Positions 22,911 through 34,639 of a DNA stretch of 64,000 nt are shown piece after piece (position 1 is the stretch's first letter; every line of letters starts with the position of its first letter). This DNA is from Coriolopsis trogii. Taxonomy: Eukaryota > Basidiomycota > Agaricomycetes > Polyporales > Polyporaceae. The position numbers and the translations under genes are program-made. The notes beneath the pieces were generated by a model. The model was not told the origin of the DNA. It made no database searches and saw only the letters and a program-made list of their open reading frames with translations. The stretch spans positions 3,410,001-3,474,000 of the forward strand of contig JAHYIO010000001.1 of the NCBI GenBank assembly GCA_020543525.1, given 5' to 3'.

Positions 22911-25075
22911 GGGAGTGCAGTCGACGTCTAGATGCAGTGAGAATTGCAGGAAGACCGTGATTGTAGAGGTAGAATGCTTGCGTCCGGATCTAAAGCCAAA
23001 ACATCAGCGACATCGCAGTCCCTTGTCGCACTCACTCTTAATTGATAATTTGCGCAGCCGATGGATTCTTACCTCCTTCCTCTACGAATTCCTCCACGGC
23101 GACGGGGAGCGGACTTTCAGGAAGGAAATATATATGCAACCTGCTTATTGGTATAAGTATCGGTTCGCGATCAGCCTTGGTAGGCTACCCGAAGTACATA
23201 TCGGGTTTACTCCTCTGGGAAAGCTCTCCAGTTTGCCAGCTGTCCCTCCCAGCAACTTTTCGCCGGTCATGCAACGCAGACGGCATAACGCCATCAAGCG
23301 CCAAGGAATAGAAGTTACGCTCCTTCAGGTGGAGATGAGCTTCAGCCCGTACGTCCGCCAACAAGACCGCGTACCACCGCGTACCCGTTGCGCCGCTGCA
23401 TTCCCATCACCTTCTAGGCCTGCAAGCGAAAGGGCATCCTGGGCGGGAGGACATGTTCGTCTTGAGCTAAAGTAGACACGTATTCTTAGAACGGCTCGAA
23501 CATGTTCTCAGAGTATGTGAGCGTACCTTGGGAGAAGGTCTACCCGCTTCCCGCGAACGTCTCGATGCGCTCACTTTCTCACCGAGGCCTACGATGTCAA
23601 GCAGAGTGATCTCATCCTCGTCCATACGGTTGAGGGCGGGCGTAGCATTCCCTTCGCCCAGCTCATCAAGGCGCACAGTGCGACGTCATCGGACGACCAG
23701 ACCTCGAGAGGAGGCGGAGATCGCCAAGACGCACGAGGCCGACGACGTTTACACCAAGGAGGATACCGTCCGTCGAAACCATCGCTGACAGAGAGGAAGG
23801 GGAACGCGAAGAAGCTTCCCATTGGAAGTTCCGGAAACACCGCGTACGTCCAACCCCGACGAACCAAGGACCGATGGACGACCTGTTCGAGGACTTGCTG
23901 TCCTGGGTCGTCCAGGAGTACGAACGCGACTTTCGGGAGCGAAAAGCTGGAGGTGCCAAGGGACTTGCGCAGACCGGCGCGCTTCAACCCACTCCTTCCG
24001 TCGCCGACCTTAGTGTTGCTCACGGGGTGGCACAGACGAAGGGCAGGCCTCGGGGCCGGCGCAAACCACCGATTGAGAAACAACTAGAGCTTGCGGCCAA
24101 TGTGCTTACCCATAACGCTGTCCGAGCTCTTGGTGGACGACATCGACGGCCCGGACTGGCGGACGGACGACAAGATGGGCGATCGTATTCCGGTCGTGTG
24201 GAAGATGAAGGACAAGTTCGCAGGTCGAGTAACCTGCGGCCGGGGATGTCCTCTCGACACTTAGGGGGCTGGTGAGAACATGTGCGAGGGAGTGTATGCA
24301 TGAAGCGGTATGGTGTGTTGGAAAGCAGATTGGCAGTCTCCGGAAGGTTGTCGTCTATTGAGACGGGACGAGAGGGACATCGAGCAAACAGGAGGCAAGG
24401 CGGCCTGAGGTATGAAATCGGAGAGTTCGACTGCTGGCGCTGTAGGGGCTATGTATTTGTCAGCGGAGCGCCAACTCTCAAGTCGGCGCTCAGAGCTTCA
24501 GAGCCGGACCAGGCAGCTGGTCCGCCACTGCTTTCGTTCACCTATCTTTTGGTAGAGCGCGTTGCCATGTCATTGACGAATACTTGTCACTCATTCCCCA
24601 CAGGTGTACGAAGATCCATTGAAAGAAGGCCATTGGTAGCGGCGCTCAGATCGTTGAGGTTTAGTTGGACCTCCTCTATAGCGCAGCTCCTGTATGCGAA
24701 TGTGGTGATAGTCCCTCATGTGAGTACTTGACTTCTTTCCTGCGATCGCCACATGTCGTTCTATTGCTCAATTTCCTGCATCATTCACAGACCAGCGACT
24801 TCATCTAAGACGAGCTGGTCGAACATCGGGTCCGAAGAGGGCGGTGAGAAGCTCGGTCGTGAGCGACGTAGGCCTCTGTTCTACGAGGCAACGTGCCTGC
24901 CACACGTGCAGTGGCAAGATGGCTGCCTCGCCGAACTGCAGTGATGAAAGGACAAAGGTGTTAGCCGCTCACGCGGGAACGGCACACTCCCTTTCCCGCT
25001 CTTCCTTTCCTTCCCCCTCGACCTCTATCAGCATCCGAATAGTCCTCGCCACTCGACACCTCCGCATTGCTCAAT
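22911..25075. other. Divergent intergenic centre with decayed coding sequence
   Basis: This 2.2-kb stretch separates the leftward genes from the rightward genes and would hold both promoters. Apart from the frameshifted coding remnant at 23545-24245 I see no gene. Short frames on both strands (for example 22831-23475 and 24282-24731, plus strand) have no recognisable motifs. Confidence 0.4.
23545..24245 (+). pseudogene. Frameshifted remnant of an unknown gene
   Basis: Protein-like sequence appears in successive plus-strand frames without splice sites between them: HFLTEAYDVKQSDLILVHTV and IPFAQLIKAHS around 23575-23680, EIAKTHEADDVYTKEDTV around 23720-23770, then GPMDDLFEDLLSWVVQEYER and GRRKPPIEKQLELAANVLTH around 23870-24120, and SELLVDDIDGPDW in yet another frame near 24120-24160. 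The amino-acid composition is coding-like, but frame changes and stops interrupt it. I do not recognise the family. It could instead be a real gene with introns I have missed. Confidence 0.35.
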
Positions 25076-25690
25076 ATGCCCTCTGTGCGTGCGCGACTCG
25101 ACTGTGCGAAGGTGAGTGTCGAGCAGGACACAAGTAACTATCTCCCGGGTCGTTGTTGTTGACTTCTCTTTGTTCTAGCCCGTCGTCAAAAACATCAAAG
25201 CGATCGCCTATAACCGCGGACATCGCAAAGGAACTAGAGCAAATGTCCCCACCGCTATCCATCCTACTCGAGACTGCCTGGTGGTGCCACGCTTTCCGGC
25301 TGTGGAAGCCATTCTTGGCCCGGGCCCCGACCTCCACGAAACCTGGGTGACCTGCGCGGAGCCCGATGGATCCCGGTACCGCTTTCTGATAGCTGCGAGG
25401 TACCGCGAGGACTGGGAGGTCAACAGTGCTTTACGCTCCGTGCTGCCGGAGGTCGCCTGGAAGGGTGATCTGCTGGTGATGCGGGGAGGTACCATGCTCT
25501 CTGTCGTGAATATGGGCAATGCGGTATACCGCGAGCGAGCGGAGCGGGCCGTGCGCAAGTAAGGCTCATACCGTTCAATGTGTTACCCCTCCTCACGCGA
25601 TACAAATGCAGGTTCCTCGTCGAGACTGCACCCCTCGTCACTCACGCCATTCAGAATAACGTACCGCTCATGATTCCCGCCTCTCTTTGA
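25076..25690 (+). CDS. Small conserved fungal protein of unknown function
   Basis: Three exons (25076-25111, 25179-25558, 25612-25690) splice in phase with good GT..AG sites into a protein of 164 residues. It starts MPSVRARLDCAK and contains a basic segment (AIAYNRGHRKGTRA), a compact core (PRFPAVEAILGPGPDLHETW, FLIAARYREDWEVNSALRSV, WKGDLLVMRGG) and a C-terminal helix (RERAERAVRKFLVETAPLV). No membrane helix, signal peptide or catalytic motif is visible. The clean intron phases and conserved-looking aromatic residues argue that it is a working gene. It is the first plus-strand gene right of the divergent centre. Confidence 0.65.
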
Positions 25691-26089
25691 GATCTTTGCC
25701 ATGTCTTCACGCCTCCGTCATCTGCCTCTGCCAGTATTCCGTCTATAGATTTGTAATCTTCGAGATATGGAGTGTGTATTATTCTGCTCGCCTCGGTGCA
25801 GCAGGCGCTTGAAGTAGAATGTGGATAGTAAGAAAATCAATATAATCAATAATATGCGACTTGTCATTGATGCCGCTCCCCCGACTCGTCCGGATGACTC
25901 TCGTCTCTCTTGTCCCTCTCGTCCTCTTCAACCAGACGAATCGCGTCTCCAACGCACACCGAGACGCTAGCATCAGCCATGTGTCTCTGTGCACAAAGGA
26001 TCCATTGGGCCAGCTCGTGGCTTCTTGGGATTTTTGGGTGGCGTCGAGGATAGCACGACGTACTCCTCAACTGTGACCTCGCTTGCACA

Positions 26090-28776
26090 ATGCCCAGCAT
26101 CGCTCAGGTCATGGAGGACATTCCTTGTGTATTACCTGCTATGCCAACAGAGGTGAGTGTTGACGTATGCTGTTTGCAGCTGTTCGATCAATTCTGATAC
26201 CTTCGCTACAGTTGCGGCTGGCCTCGGTCGACACATTGACAAATGAAGACGTCGGAACGTCTATTGACGGAGAAACTGCCATAAGTGAGTCCCAAACATT
26301 GCCTACGGTGATGGTGATCTCACCACCGCCATGCCCCATGCCACCATAGTACGAGGCTCAGGATGTCGCCACGGAGAACAAGTCATCGATCCTGATTCAC
26401 ACCGTTGCTTGCTCTGTGGACTTCTTGCCTCAGATCGCAAGATTGAATCTCTTAGGAGGGAACTGGATTGTGCTAGCGAAAGAGTGGCTGGGGTGGAAAG
26501 TGAACTAGCGGCCGAGAAGAGCGCACATCAAGACTCGTCCAAGGAGCTCTCTTGCGCAAAGGACCAGATAGTACGTGTGCAACCGCCCCATAGGATGTGG
26601 AGTTTAGTGACTCGTGAGTCTATCAGACAGGTCTGCAGGACTCGATCGAGTACTACGAACGTCAACTAGAACAACTATCCGAATCTCGTGAACAGCTCAT
26701 CGTAGACCATCAAATCAGGATTCGGGCCCTTCGGCACGAGTTGGCAATCTCGAACTCTGAGAAGGTAGGGACGTTGATTACTTGCGATTTGTCTGAGAGG
26801 TCTGATTAACTTGACAGGACAAAGCCGAGGACGCGTACAAGGATGTTATGCTGGAGATAGATCGATTACGTATGGATCTTGAACATGAAACCCAGCAGAG
26901 AGAAGTGATCGCACAAACTATGCAAGGCAAAATCAGTCATCTTGAGAAGGAATTGGTATGGGCCGCCGTAGATCTTCATGCGTTCGTGCCAGTAATTAGT
27001 CCTCTATAGGATGAATTATCGGCGGAAAGAGAAGCCCTCCGAGAACGCTGCTCCCTCCTTGATTCCCATCTCGCTACGGCGAACGAGCAATGGGAGCGAG
27101 CGACAGTGGACACGAACAACCTCGACTACAAGTACGAGGAGGCGAAGGCCAAATGGGCACACGAAATCCAGGAAAGGAACGGTATGTGGCACTCACGTTA
27201 TTCAGGCTTCTCCCTCTGTCGTACTTACCGAGTCCGTTTCTACCAGCTGACATCGCAGCCTTGACCAAATTGATACATCAGTACCGGCAAACGAACGGGC
27301 GATCGTCCCCTGTCGGTCAACGCGTAGCTCCGAGAAGCCGCTTTCGCGACTCGTCTGGAGAGGACGCCAGTCTTTGCTTTGACGGGGAGATTTGCCGTTT
27401 GGATCGCAGAATTCTCTGGGGCAGGGGCGTCGTTGATGATGCGTTGCGGTCGGAGGCCGACCCAACGATGCTCAGTCGGGCTCCTTCCGGCATCACATCC
27501 GAACTTGAGAGTGTGGTCTCCGACCATGAAGTTTGCATGTCACTTGAGGGTGATACGCTTCTGGACGCCCAGCCATTTCCGTCTTTTGACCCGAACGAAG
27601 TCTACGAGGACGTCTATGCCACATCCACTCTACTTGATCGCCTCTCGGACAAGAATCTTTCCTCCGTTCACGATGTCAATACCTTCCTCGCTAATAGGAC
27701 AGCATATCCGACGGGCGACATGAGCGAGGTTCATTGCTGGAGGCCACTTCCCATCACTGCGTGTTCTTCTTGCCTTCCGCCCACCCTCAACCTCTCCGGC
27801 GATGGTCTATCGCTCCCCCGTGCCGACACGAGGGTTTCCACCTTCCCCTCCTCGGATTTGGACGACTTTCGCAGCTCGCATAACAGCTGTAAACAGTCGT
27901 ACCCGGATGGCGTCACGGGTATGGAGCCCGATCCGCTACCCATGAGGGTGTCGCTCGGCAGTTCTACCTCCACAACCTACACGCGTAGCAACATTACACG
28001 AATCACTTACTATGTCGACATCGGATATTACGGTTCTGCACTGGTCGCATTACTTCTGCCTGAACGTCCGACCGCTACCCTTCTCCACTTCTCCACAGCC
28101 AAGTTAGACCTTCTGTTTGCAGCTGTCTCGTCCGCGCTACAGGGGCTCACCGACGTGTTCACCGACAATCGACCTTCGATTGCCCGCTTCAGGCCCCGGC
28201 TCCGGGATCGGCAGATTCCACGTAATACACCGGACTTCGCTTGGCCACAGTTCGTTGTCGATGTATGCACAGTTGGGGCTGTCTGCGTTTCTTCGGTTCA
28301 GGCAGCACGCAGACCGGCTCATGTCGCCATGCTTGTCGTGTATCTGGCGATCTTCCTCGGGATAGCTGGCTTCCGTCAGACGCTATTGTGGCGTTCGCTC
28401 ATCACGGTGTGTACAGAGACTACTTTTGCCAGTCAAGACGTCTGATTGATTGTGCGTAGGTATTCCGTGGTAGAACAATTCACACGGCACGGAGAACTAT
28501 GAGCCAGCTTTTACGGTTCGCCGCGAGCGTCTGTACTTCCTGTGTCATAGGTCTCCTGTCGCTTTGGACCTTCTGGGGCATGATATCCGCGGTACGTTCG
28601 GACCCTTGTATATGCTCGGGTGAGGTTTGGAGATGGGCGAACGACATTCGGCCGGCCAGAATGGGTACGTGGTTGTGATGGATCTGTTTGTTCAGCGCTC
28701 CGCAGCCTGTGTGGACTTGGAGGGATGCAAGTACATGCGTCACTCTCCCGACATCTTGAGGGACCATCATCTGTAG
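26090..28776 (+). CDS. Coiled-coil protein with C-terminal membrane helices
   Basis: The ATG at 26090 (MPSIAQVMEDIPCVLPAMP) begins a gene of about nine exons. Exon 3 carries a CxxC-type pair (HRCLLCGLLASDRK) and then a long coiled coil spread over four exons (SLRRELDCASERVAGVESEL, YYERQLEQLSESREQL, DKAEDAYKDVMLEIDRLRMD, DELSAEREALRERCSLLD). The large exon from 27247 to about 28409 has a disordered Ser-rich middle and then hydrophobic segments (YYGSALVALLLPERP, VAMLVVYLAIFLGIAG). The next exon adds a helix (FAASVCTSCVIGLLSLWTFW), and a last short exon, starting near 28697, ends at the stop at 28776. The predicted length is about 750-800 residues. No family is recognised. The design, a cytoplasmic coiled coil plus membrane anchor, suggests a scaffolding or tethering role, which is inference only. 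Confidence 0.6.
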
Positions 28777-28997
28777 ACATCACTAGTTTTGCGCCGCGTA
28801 CACATTCCTCATTGCAATGTACTTCGTTCTCTCTGGCTCGCTTACATAAAGGACGCTACGGTCCACCGGAATCTGAAGACGGGTGAGAACGAACCTCGTG
28901 CCCTCGGCACCTTTGTGCCATCGCGCGCGCCCCTCGTGTCTTTTCAGACCGTACTTGAGACGGCGAGCATGTTTCTGCAGTTGTCATCGTCTCACAT

Positions 28998-30601
28998 ATG
29001 TCTCGAGAGTATGCTGAACTCGCCCGCCTTGGAGCAGGCCACGCGGGAGCAATCACGGCTCTTGCGATCAGTCCAATGGCAACGTACCTCGCGACATCTG
29101 CGGCCGACTGCCATGTCCGCATCTGGGATATTGCTAGCCGCAAGATGCTCTACGACTATGTGGGGAGTACTCCTGCCGTTTCCCTTGCTTGGATCCCTGC
29201 TCAAGAGGAGCACTTATTGTGTGGGATGCTGGATGGCTATGTGGTCTCCCTCTCTTTTGACACGGTGAGCTCGCCATATCAGATCATCTCCCGAAGCAAT
29301 CGATTGATTATTTGCAGCGGACGGTGAAGGCTAGGGGACTAGTTGTCCACTCATCTGCGGTCGAGTGTATCTGCGTCTTTGGTATCCGTGTGGCTTCTGG
29401 GGCACAGCGAGAGGTACGCATCTGGGATTGGCAGGCTGAGGGTACGTCCTGTTCCGCGAGAACTCACAAGCCCTCGACTCCTTGTCAATGTGATTCCCAA
29501 CCAGGCCCATGGCTACTCCATCAAGAAATACCTGAACCTCCCTCTTCGAGCTCTGATGAGATAATTGTATCTGGCCTCCATTGGCTACACTCAGGACCGA
29601 GTCTCAGACTTGTTGTGAGCTATGTCGATCACGGAGTCCGGTGAGTGCAAAACTAGAACCTGCATATTACTTGGTGGTGCAATCGCTTTTTCATTTACAG
29701 GGTCTTCGATGCCAGTACTTGGAAATGTGACGGAGAATCTATCAACGACAAACCAATGTAAGTGCTGTCAGGCTTCGCCGTATTTGCGCAAATTGATCTT
29801 GTCACAAAGCGCGCGCGCACATATCTCTGGAGATGGCAAGAACATAGTGGTGTCGAACCCCCTTCTGGGCTTCCACATATATTCTCTCATGAACGGAACA
29901 CTGCTTCGCGCATTTGGGCACGAGTCTGGTGAAGGGCGCTCTATAGCAGTCAGATTCATTGATTCTGGAAAGGCTATTGTTACCGGGAGTACCCAAGGAC
30001 GAGTCAACATATGGGACATCAAAACCGGTCGAAAACTACAGACTCTGGTCCATCCCGGTGAGGCTATACTGGTTCCTAGCTACGTTTCGTCCTCATCACA
30101 CCGCCATCAGAGCACAGTGCTATACTCTCTATCGATGTTCGTCGCAGGCTCATTTGCTCGAGCCGTCTCATGCTGATCTGTTGCAAGGCACACTACGATA
30201 GCCAGTACGGACAATCTCTGATCGCAACGGGAGCGTGCGACGAGCCACACTCCACGGCCTACTTATGGATCAAGAGGGAACTGAGTAAGTCGACTCGGAT
30301 GTGCTGGTATAACATTGTGTTGACGCAAGCTCGTGATTCCCATCCGATCAGACATAACCGGCAACGCGCGTCCACTGCAGAGTGCCTGGGGAGTACGAGA
30401 CGCCTCTTTGCAGAGACGCATGGCCCTCTGACACTCACAACAGCTTCCTTCTGTCATCGTGGCGTTGGCAGCGATCGCGGCGGTCTTTGCGATGCTTCAC
30501 TATTCACCACTAAATGCCGTAAGTGTTCGTTAGTGCTGAATATGTGGTATTGACTTCATTTTGTTCAGGATTCCATGGACATCTCCCTCAGAGGGCGCTG
30601 A
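28998..30601 (+). CDS. WD40-repeat protein with C-terminal membrane helix (copy 1)
   Basis: The ATG at 28998 (MSREYAELARLGAGHAGAIT) opens a typical WD40 blade: ALAISPMATYLATSAADCHV, RIWDIASRKM. Further blades follow across introns: VRIWDWQAE near 29430, LRLVVSYVDHGVRVFDAST near 29620-29715, and GRSIAVRFIDSGKAIVTGST then VNIWDIKTGRKLQTLVHP near 29935-30055. Later exons read QYGQSLIATGACDEPHSTA and then a strongly hydrophobic segment (LPSVIVALAAIAAVFAMLHY) near 30450, a likely single C-terminal membrane anchor, before a short exon with the stop at 30601. The join between about 30058 and 30190 is not resolved. WD40 propellers act as protein-binding platforms. Their fusion to a C-terminal anchor is also seen in the gene at 32246-34134, so the two are probably diverged paralogues. 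Confidence 0.7.
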
Positions 30602-30936
30602 GACGTAACATTGAACAACACCAGTAGTCGGTCATGTGCTTAGGCTAAGCTTGAACGAGCGGGCTGTTGACGATGCCATAAGCCGTAGTGATAACATACA
30701 TGCTTGTACTTACGCACATGTGCCAGTATTCTGTCTTCGGTTTTACGGTATGATTCCTCTGACTGATGGTTCCCTGCCAGTATGCTCCGCCCGAGCGTTG
30801 GAGGCGATGGACCTTGGCCCTAAGCCTGGTGATGTTTGGCGCCCGGCCCACGCCACTCCAGTGCTCTAGCACTGACCAGCATGCCCTTGCCCTCTTCCAC
30901 CGTCGACTACCTCCTCCCGTTATATCTCCTCGAATA

Positions 30937-32032
30937 ATGACCTCGCTGTGGATTCTGATCAGTATGATTGGACTCGGTATTCTGTTACGCATATGGTGGA
31001 CGTATCCTCCCAATCGACCGCCTCTGTATGACGCGCACAACCTACGCCACCGGGAGCTGCCATCGGATTACGCCTTCTCTGCAAGCACTGCTGTACGAGC
31101 TCTGGAAACGACCCGATTGCAATACACTGCACCCGGGCACAGAGACAACACACATCCTGTGGAGCCACTTGTCTTCAGGGTCTTCGAGCGATCTGGCGGG
31201 AACTCCGAACAGCGGTGAGCCCTCCTGAGCAACAACATGAAAGTTCGTTACTGAGCAGATTCGCTTAGAAGCGGCTCACTGCCACCGGATCGAAAAGTTC
31301 ACTCCTCGTCTACGCTTCGCTCTACACCTTCCCACCCACTGAGTCCTCGTAGCATCGAGACTACACCTATTGCCAACTTAGGGATATCTCCGAGCAAGCA
31401 GCGATCTGTGCGTTTCACTTCGCCGCCCCAAGGCTCGGTATCAAGTGCTATAAACCACACCGATTCAACCGGCTCTGCGGGACCTTCTCGGGCCACGTCC
31501 GATCCCGTGGCAACTCCACCTCCAGTTCGTTAGCTATTCATGAGTACTTGATCATCTACTCACAGATAGGCTGCATTCAGCTGTCTGATCCCGTCTATAT
31601 TCGACGCTTTCGGCACTTTCGCGGGAGCGGCGTTCATGAAGACAGCGACCAGTATGTTGATGGCACAGCGTGGTTTCAGTCCAAGTCAGAGTCTACCATC
31701 CCACAACCCCCGGACATCACGAGATCGCCGCGCCTTCGATACGGGGACCTGTTTTATCATATCTCTCCGATCGCGCGTCAGTTATGGTTGCGGGTGGTGG
31801 ACGAACGGGGAACAGCTTCATGGCGGGAGGTAGACCTCGGATACAAGCGTGAAGATAGCAGGCGTTTGGTTTTGACGGAATCCTGGAAGCTCCCTTCATG
31901 GGTCAGCGATGCAACTTACAACACCAAGTTCAAAAGTCATCGTGCGTTCCTCGCCCCTTTGCTATCACTTAGCGTGCTAAACCGGTTTTCAATGCAGTTC
32001 ACTCGGCGCAGTTCGCTTCTTCGTCGGCTTGA
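30937..32032 (+). CDS. Membrane-anchored protein of unknown function
   Basis: The ATG at 30937 is followed at once by a membrane helix (MTSLWILISMIGLGILLRIW), consistent with a signal anchor. Exon 1 continues to a donor near 31214. A 54-nt intron leads in phase to a Ser/Pro-rich second exon that would stop at 31531-31533. If the weak donor gttcgt at 31526 is used, a third exon from about 31566 continues with an ordered, aromatic-rich domain (YGDLFYHISPIARQLWLRVV, SWREVDLGYKREDSRRLVL, ESWKLPSWVSDATY) and ends near 32032 after a further intron. I favour the longer model because the third exon has no ATG of its own, but two separate genes cannot be excluded. The protein is unrelated to any family I know. 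It lies between two WD40-membrane genes on the same strand. Confidence 0.45.
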
Positions 32033-32245
32033 GCATGTACAATTACTTGTTACACCATACTATGTATCGTTTGATCTCTCTTTGAAACTATCATTCTGGT
32101 TACAGGTGCGCATTCGAAGAACATTATAATGCGGCAGCTCTCGAGGCGCTTGTGCCCGGAAGCATCTCGGCCCGTTGCGTGAACATGCGCCCAGGGTGCG
32201 CTGGTCCTGCGCCACTGCAACGACATTCACCCTTCTACTTTGATC

Positions 32246-34134
32246 ATGTCTCCCTACACGGTGGCACATCGTCTCTCGGGACACGTCAGATCTATCAATA
32301 CCATCGCCTTCACTCCTAATGGCCGTTACTTGGCTACTGGTGCAGACGACGGTATTATCTTTGTCTTCGACGCCGAGACAGGCCAAGAATATCGCAAAAT
32401 CGATGGACTGGTTCCAGTCACAGCCCTCTTGTGGTCGGACACCACGGACGAGTTGTACGTGGGCTTCGGAAACGGGAAAGTCATCCTCACGGGCATACTC
32501 GCGGTGCGTCCTCATTTCCATTACCAAAATTCCCTGCAGCTCTAGGACTGACATGGAACCCAACAGCCCGTTCCGTCTGCTCACGATTTGTCTACGTACG
32601 GACAGGGAATCGTTGAAAGCATTGCGCATGACCGGTATATTGGTCGCTTGGCTGTCTGCGTACAATCCCAAGTAGAGGTATATGCACTGGTTGAACCCTG
32701 TAAGTCATTGCACCGGCGAGTCCCATCATTTCGTCCCACTGATGAGTTCACAGTACTTTACAGAACTAGAATTTTACCCCACCCCTGCCCTCTGAAGACT
32801 GTTGAAGAGGTATACCATCCACCGGTGGGGAATCGGGGCTCCTCGGGACTCCCGAATTCTCGTCGAGCCAGTACTCCTGTCGTTGTCGCAGATGACTCGG
32901 ACGTCAGTGACGATGCCGAACCATTCCGTCCACGGACGGCTCGCTTTATGAGCAAAGGACGCCAACTTCTCATCTCATACCTTGAGCACGGGGTTTAGTG
33001 TGTTGCATATATACATTCGGCCGTATGCTACAATCGGATCTGATCTGTGCTCGTCTCGCAGTATCTGGGACTTCGACATGGAAAATTACAGCTGCATAGT
33101 CAGAACTCGCACGTAAGCTCTCTCTCATGGCCTCGTCTGGGAACGACTCTGACTGAGCACTTCGACTTAGTGGATCTTGTGCAGTGTCTGCAGATGAGAC
33201 CACCATCGCCATATCTAACCTCTATGACGGATTCGATCTCTACCGTGTAGGTGATGGGTCGCACATACGTACTCATCGTTTGAATACCAGTATCAACGTA
33301 CCCCTGCCGGCGCTATTCATCGAAAGGGACTCCCGTCTTTTGATGGGTAGCTCTTGCGGTCTTGTGTCAATCGATGACTTGCTCACTGGAAAAAAGGTGC
33401 AAGAGCTGAATCATGACGGTGCGCTTGCGTCATCCATTATTGCTCGGCTGTAATGTCCCCTCTGACTATAAATGCGCAGGAGAGATTGTGCAAGCGATTG
33501 TGCGCGAACAGTTTCTTCCTATGGCGTTCAATCTGATAGTTTTCCAGGCATCCTGCACGATGGAAGATGGCAGCCATTTGATAGCGACCGGATGTTCTAA
33601 GAGAGGTCCAGATACTGTTGTAAGAATTTGGCGAACATCGGCTAGTAGCAAGACGAGTATAGTCGGCGCGCAAGCCGAAGAAGCCCCCTCCGAGTTGAGC
33701 GTCACACCCCTTGCACACGACCAAGAGCCGGTCATGGAATCAGCGGTGGCTAGCAGGCTGGACGGCACTGTCAAGTTCTACGCAACGGAACTTCGTGCGC
33801 TGATCTGTTCTCTCTCTCGTCGCGAATGCACTCCATGCTGACTACCTGCTCAGTAATCACCCTTGGCCTTGTTTCGATTTTGACGCTGCTCGCACGGACG
33901 CTCGGCGCGCAATTGGACTTATGGTACTTATGGTCTGTCTTCAACCAGCAATCGGCTCTCGCAGTAAGTTCCAAGCCTTTTACTGGATCCTCTGACTTGA
34001 GTTCTTGTCAGGCTAGCTACTCTCACCGGTTTTCACCACTCGCCGTATGCACAGCGACAATGAAAGCGACTTGGTTGAGAGCTCGGACCCTTGCCACCCG
34101 ATTTGCCGAGTGTGTGTTCCACCATTGCTCCTAG
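32246..34134 (+). CDS. WD40-repeat protein with C-terminal membrane helix (copy 2)
   Basis: The ATG at 32246 (MSPYTVAHRLSGHVRSINTI) opens a textbook WD40 blade: AFTPNGRYLATGADDGIIFV, FDAETGQEY, ALLWSDTTDELYVGFGNGKV. Exons then splice in phase (donors near 32502, 32700, 32998, 33112, 33420) through AHDRYIGRLAVCVQSQVEVY, a disordered acidic insert (VVVADDSDVSDDAEPF), RQLLISYLEHGVYIWDFDME, CAVSADETTIAISNLYDGFD, LLMGSSCGLVSIDDLLTGKK, and GSHLIATGCSKRGPDTVVRI. The terminal exons carry a membrane helix (SVITLGLVSILTLLARTLG) near 33845-33905 and a short basic tail to the stop at 34134. The exon join just before the helix (around 33840) is not certain. The layout matches the WD40 gene at 28998 despite low visible identity, so an old tandem duplication is likely. 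Confidence 0.7.
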
Positions 34135-34639
34135 TACTAGACCGTTCTGACTGTCCTGGGTAGGCTCATTCAGCAGATGGGCGTCCTAGAGTGGTGAAGA
34201 GGCGGAATGGGGACTACCAAGTCGGTTGTATGTAGGATACTTGACTCGAACAGGACGGTTGGCTTCATGTCACGAAGCCTGAAAGAGCGAGCAACTTCCG
34301 CAGCGGATGCCTGGTCAGGATAGGTAGTGAGATACCACCGGCAGGGTGTCCGGATGTGTACTCAGGGAAAGTAACGCCTTGTATATGCCAGAGCTGCGCA
34401 TGCAGTATCAGCGTACCGATGATGACTTTGAAGATAGGAGTACTACCACAATATTGGCTTAGACACCAGTACACGCGAGGATAACCCGTAACTGAGCGCG
34501 CGCTTCAATATTGATAATCGTCTCCTCTGCTCGGCCGTGTGCATGTCCTCTCCTCTCCTCTCCTCTCCCCTCTATCCTCTTCTCGTCGTCGTCTTCCCCG
34601 TCCGGCCTCCGAACTCGACGTCCTCTGCGTGCCGTCATA
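34135..34639. other. Intergenic, pyrimidine-rich
   Basis: No gene is seen here. A tctcc/ctcct tract at about 34547-34575 resembles the pyrimidine-rich leaders common upstream of fungal genes. It directly precedes the Chs7-like pseudogene, as if the host promoter had been carried along. Confidence 0.4.
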
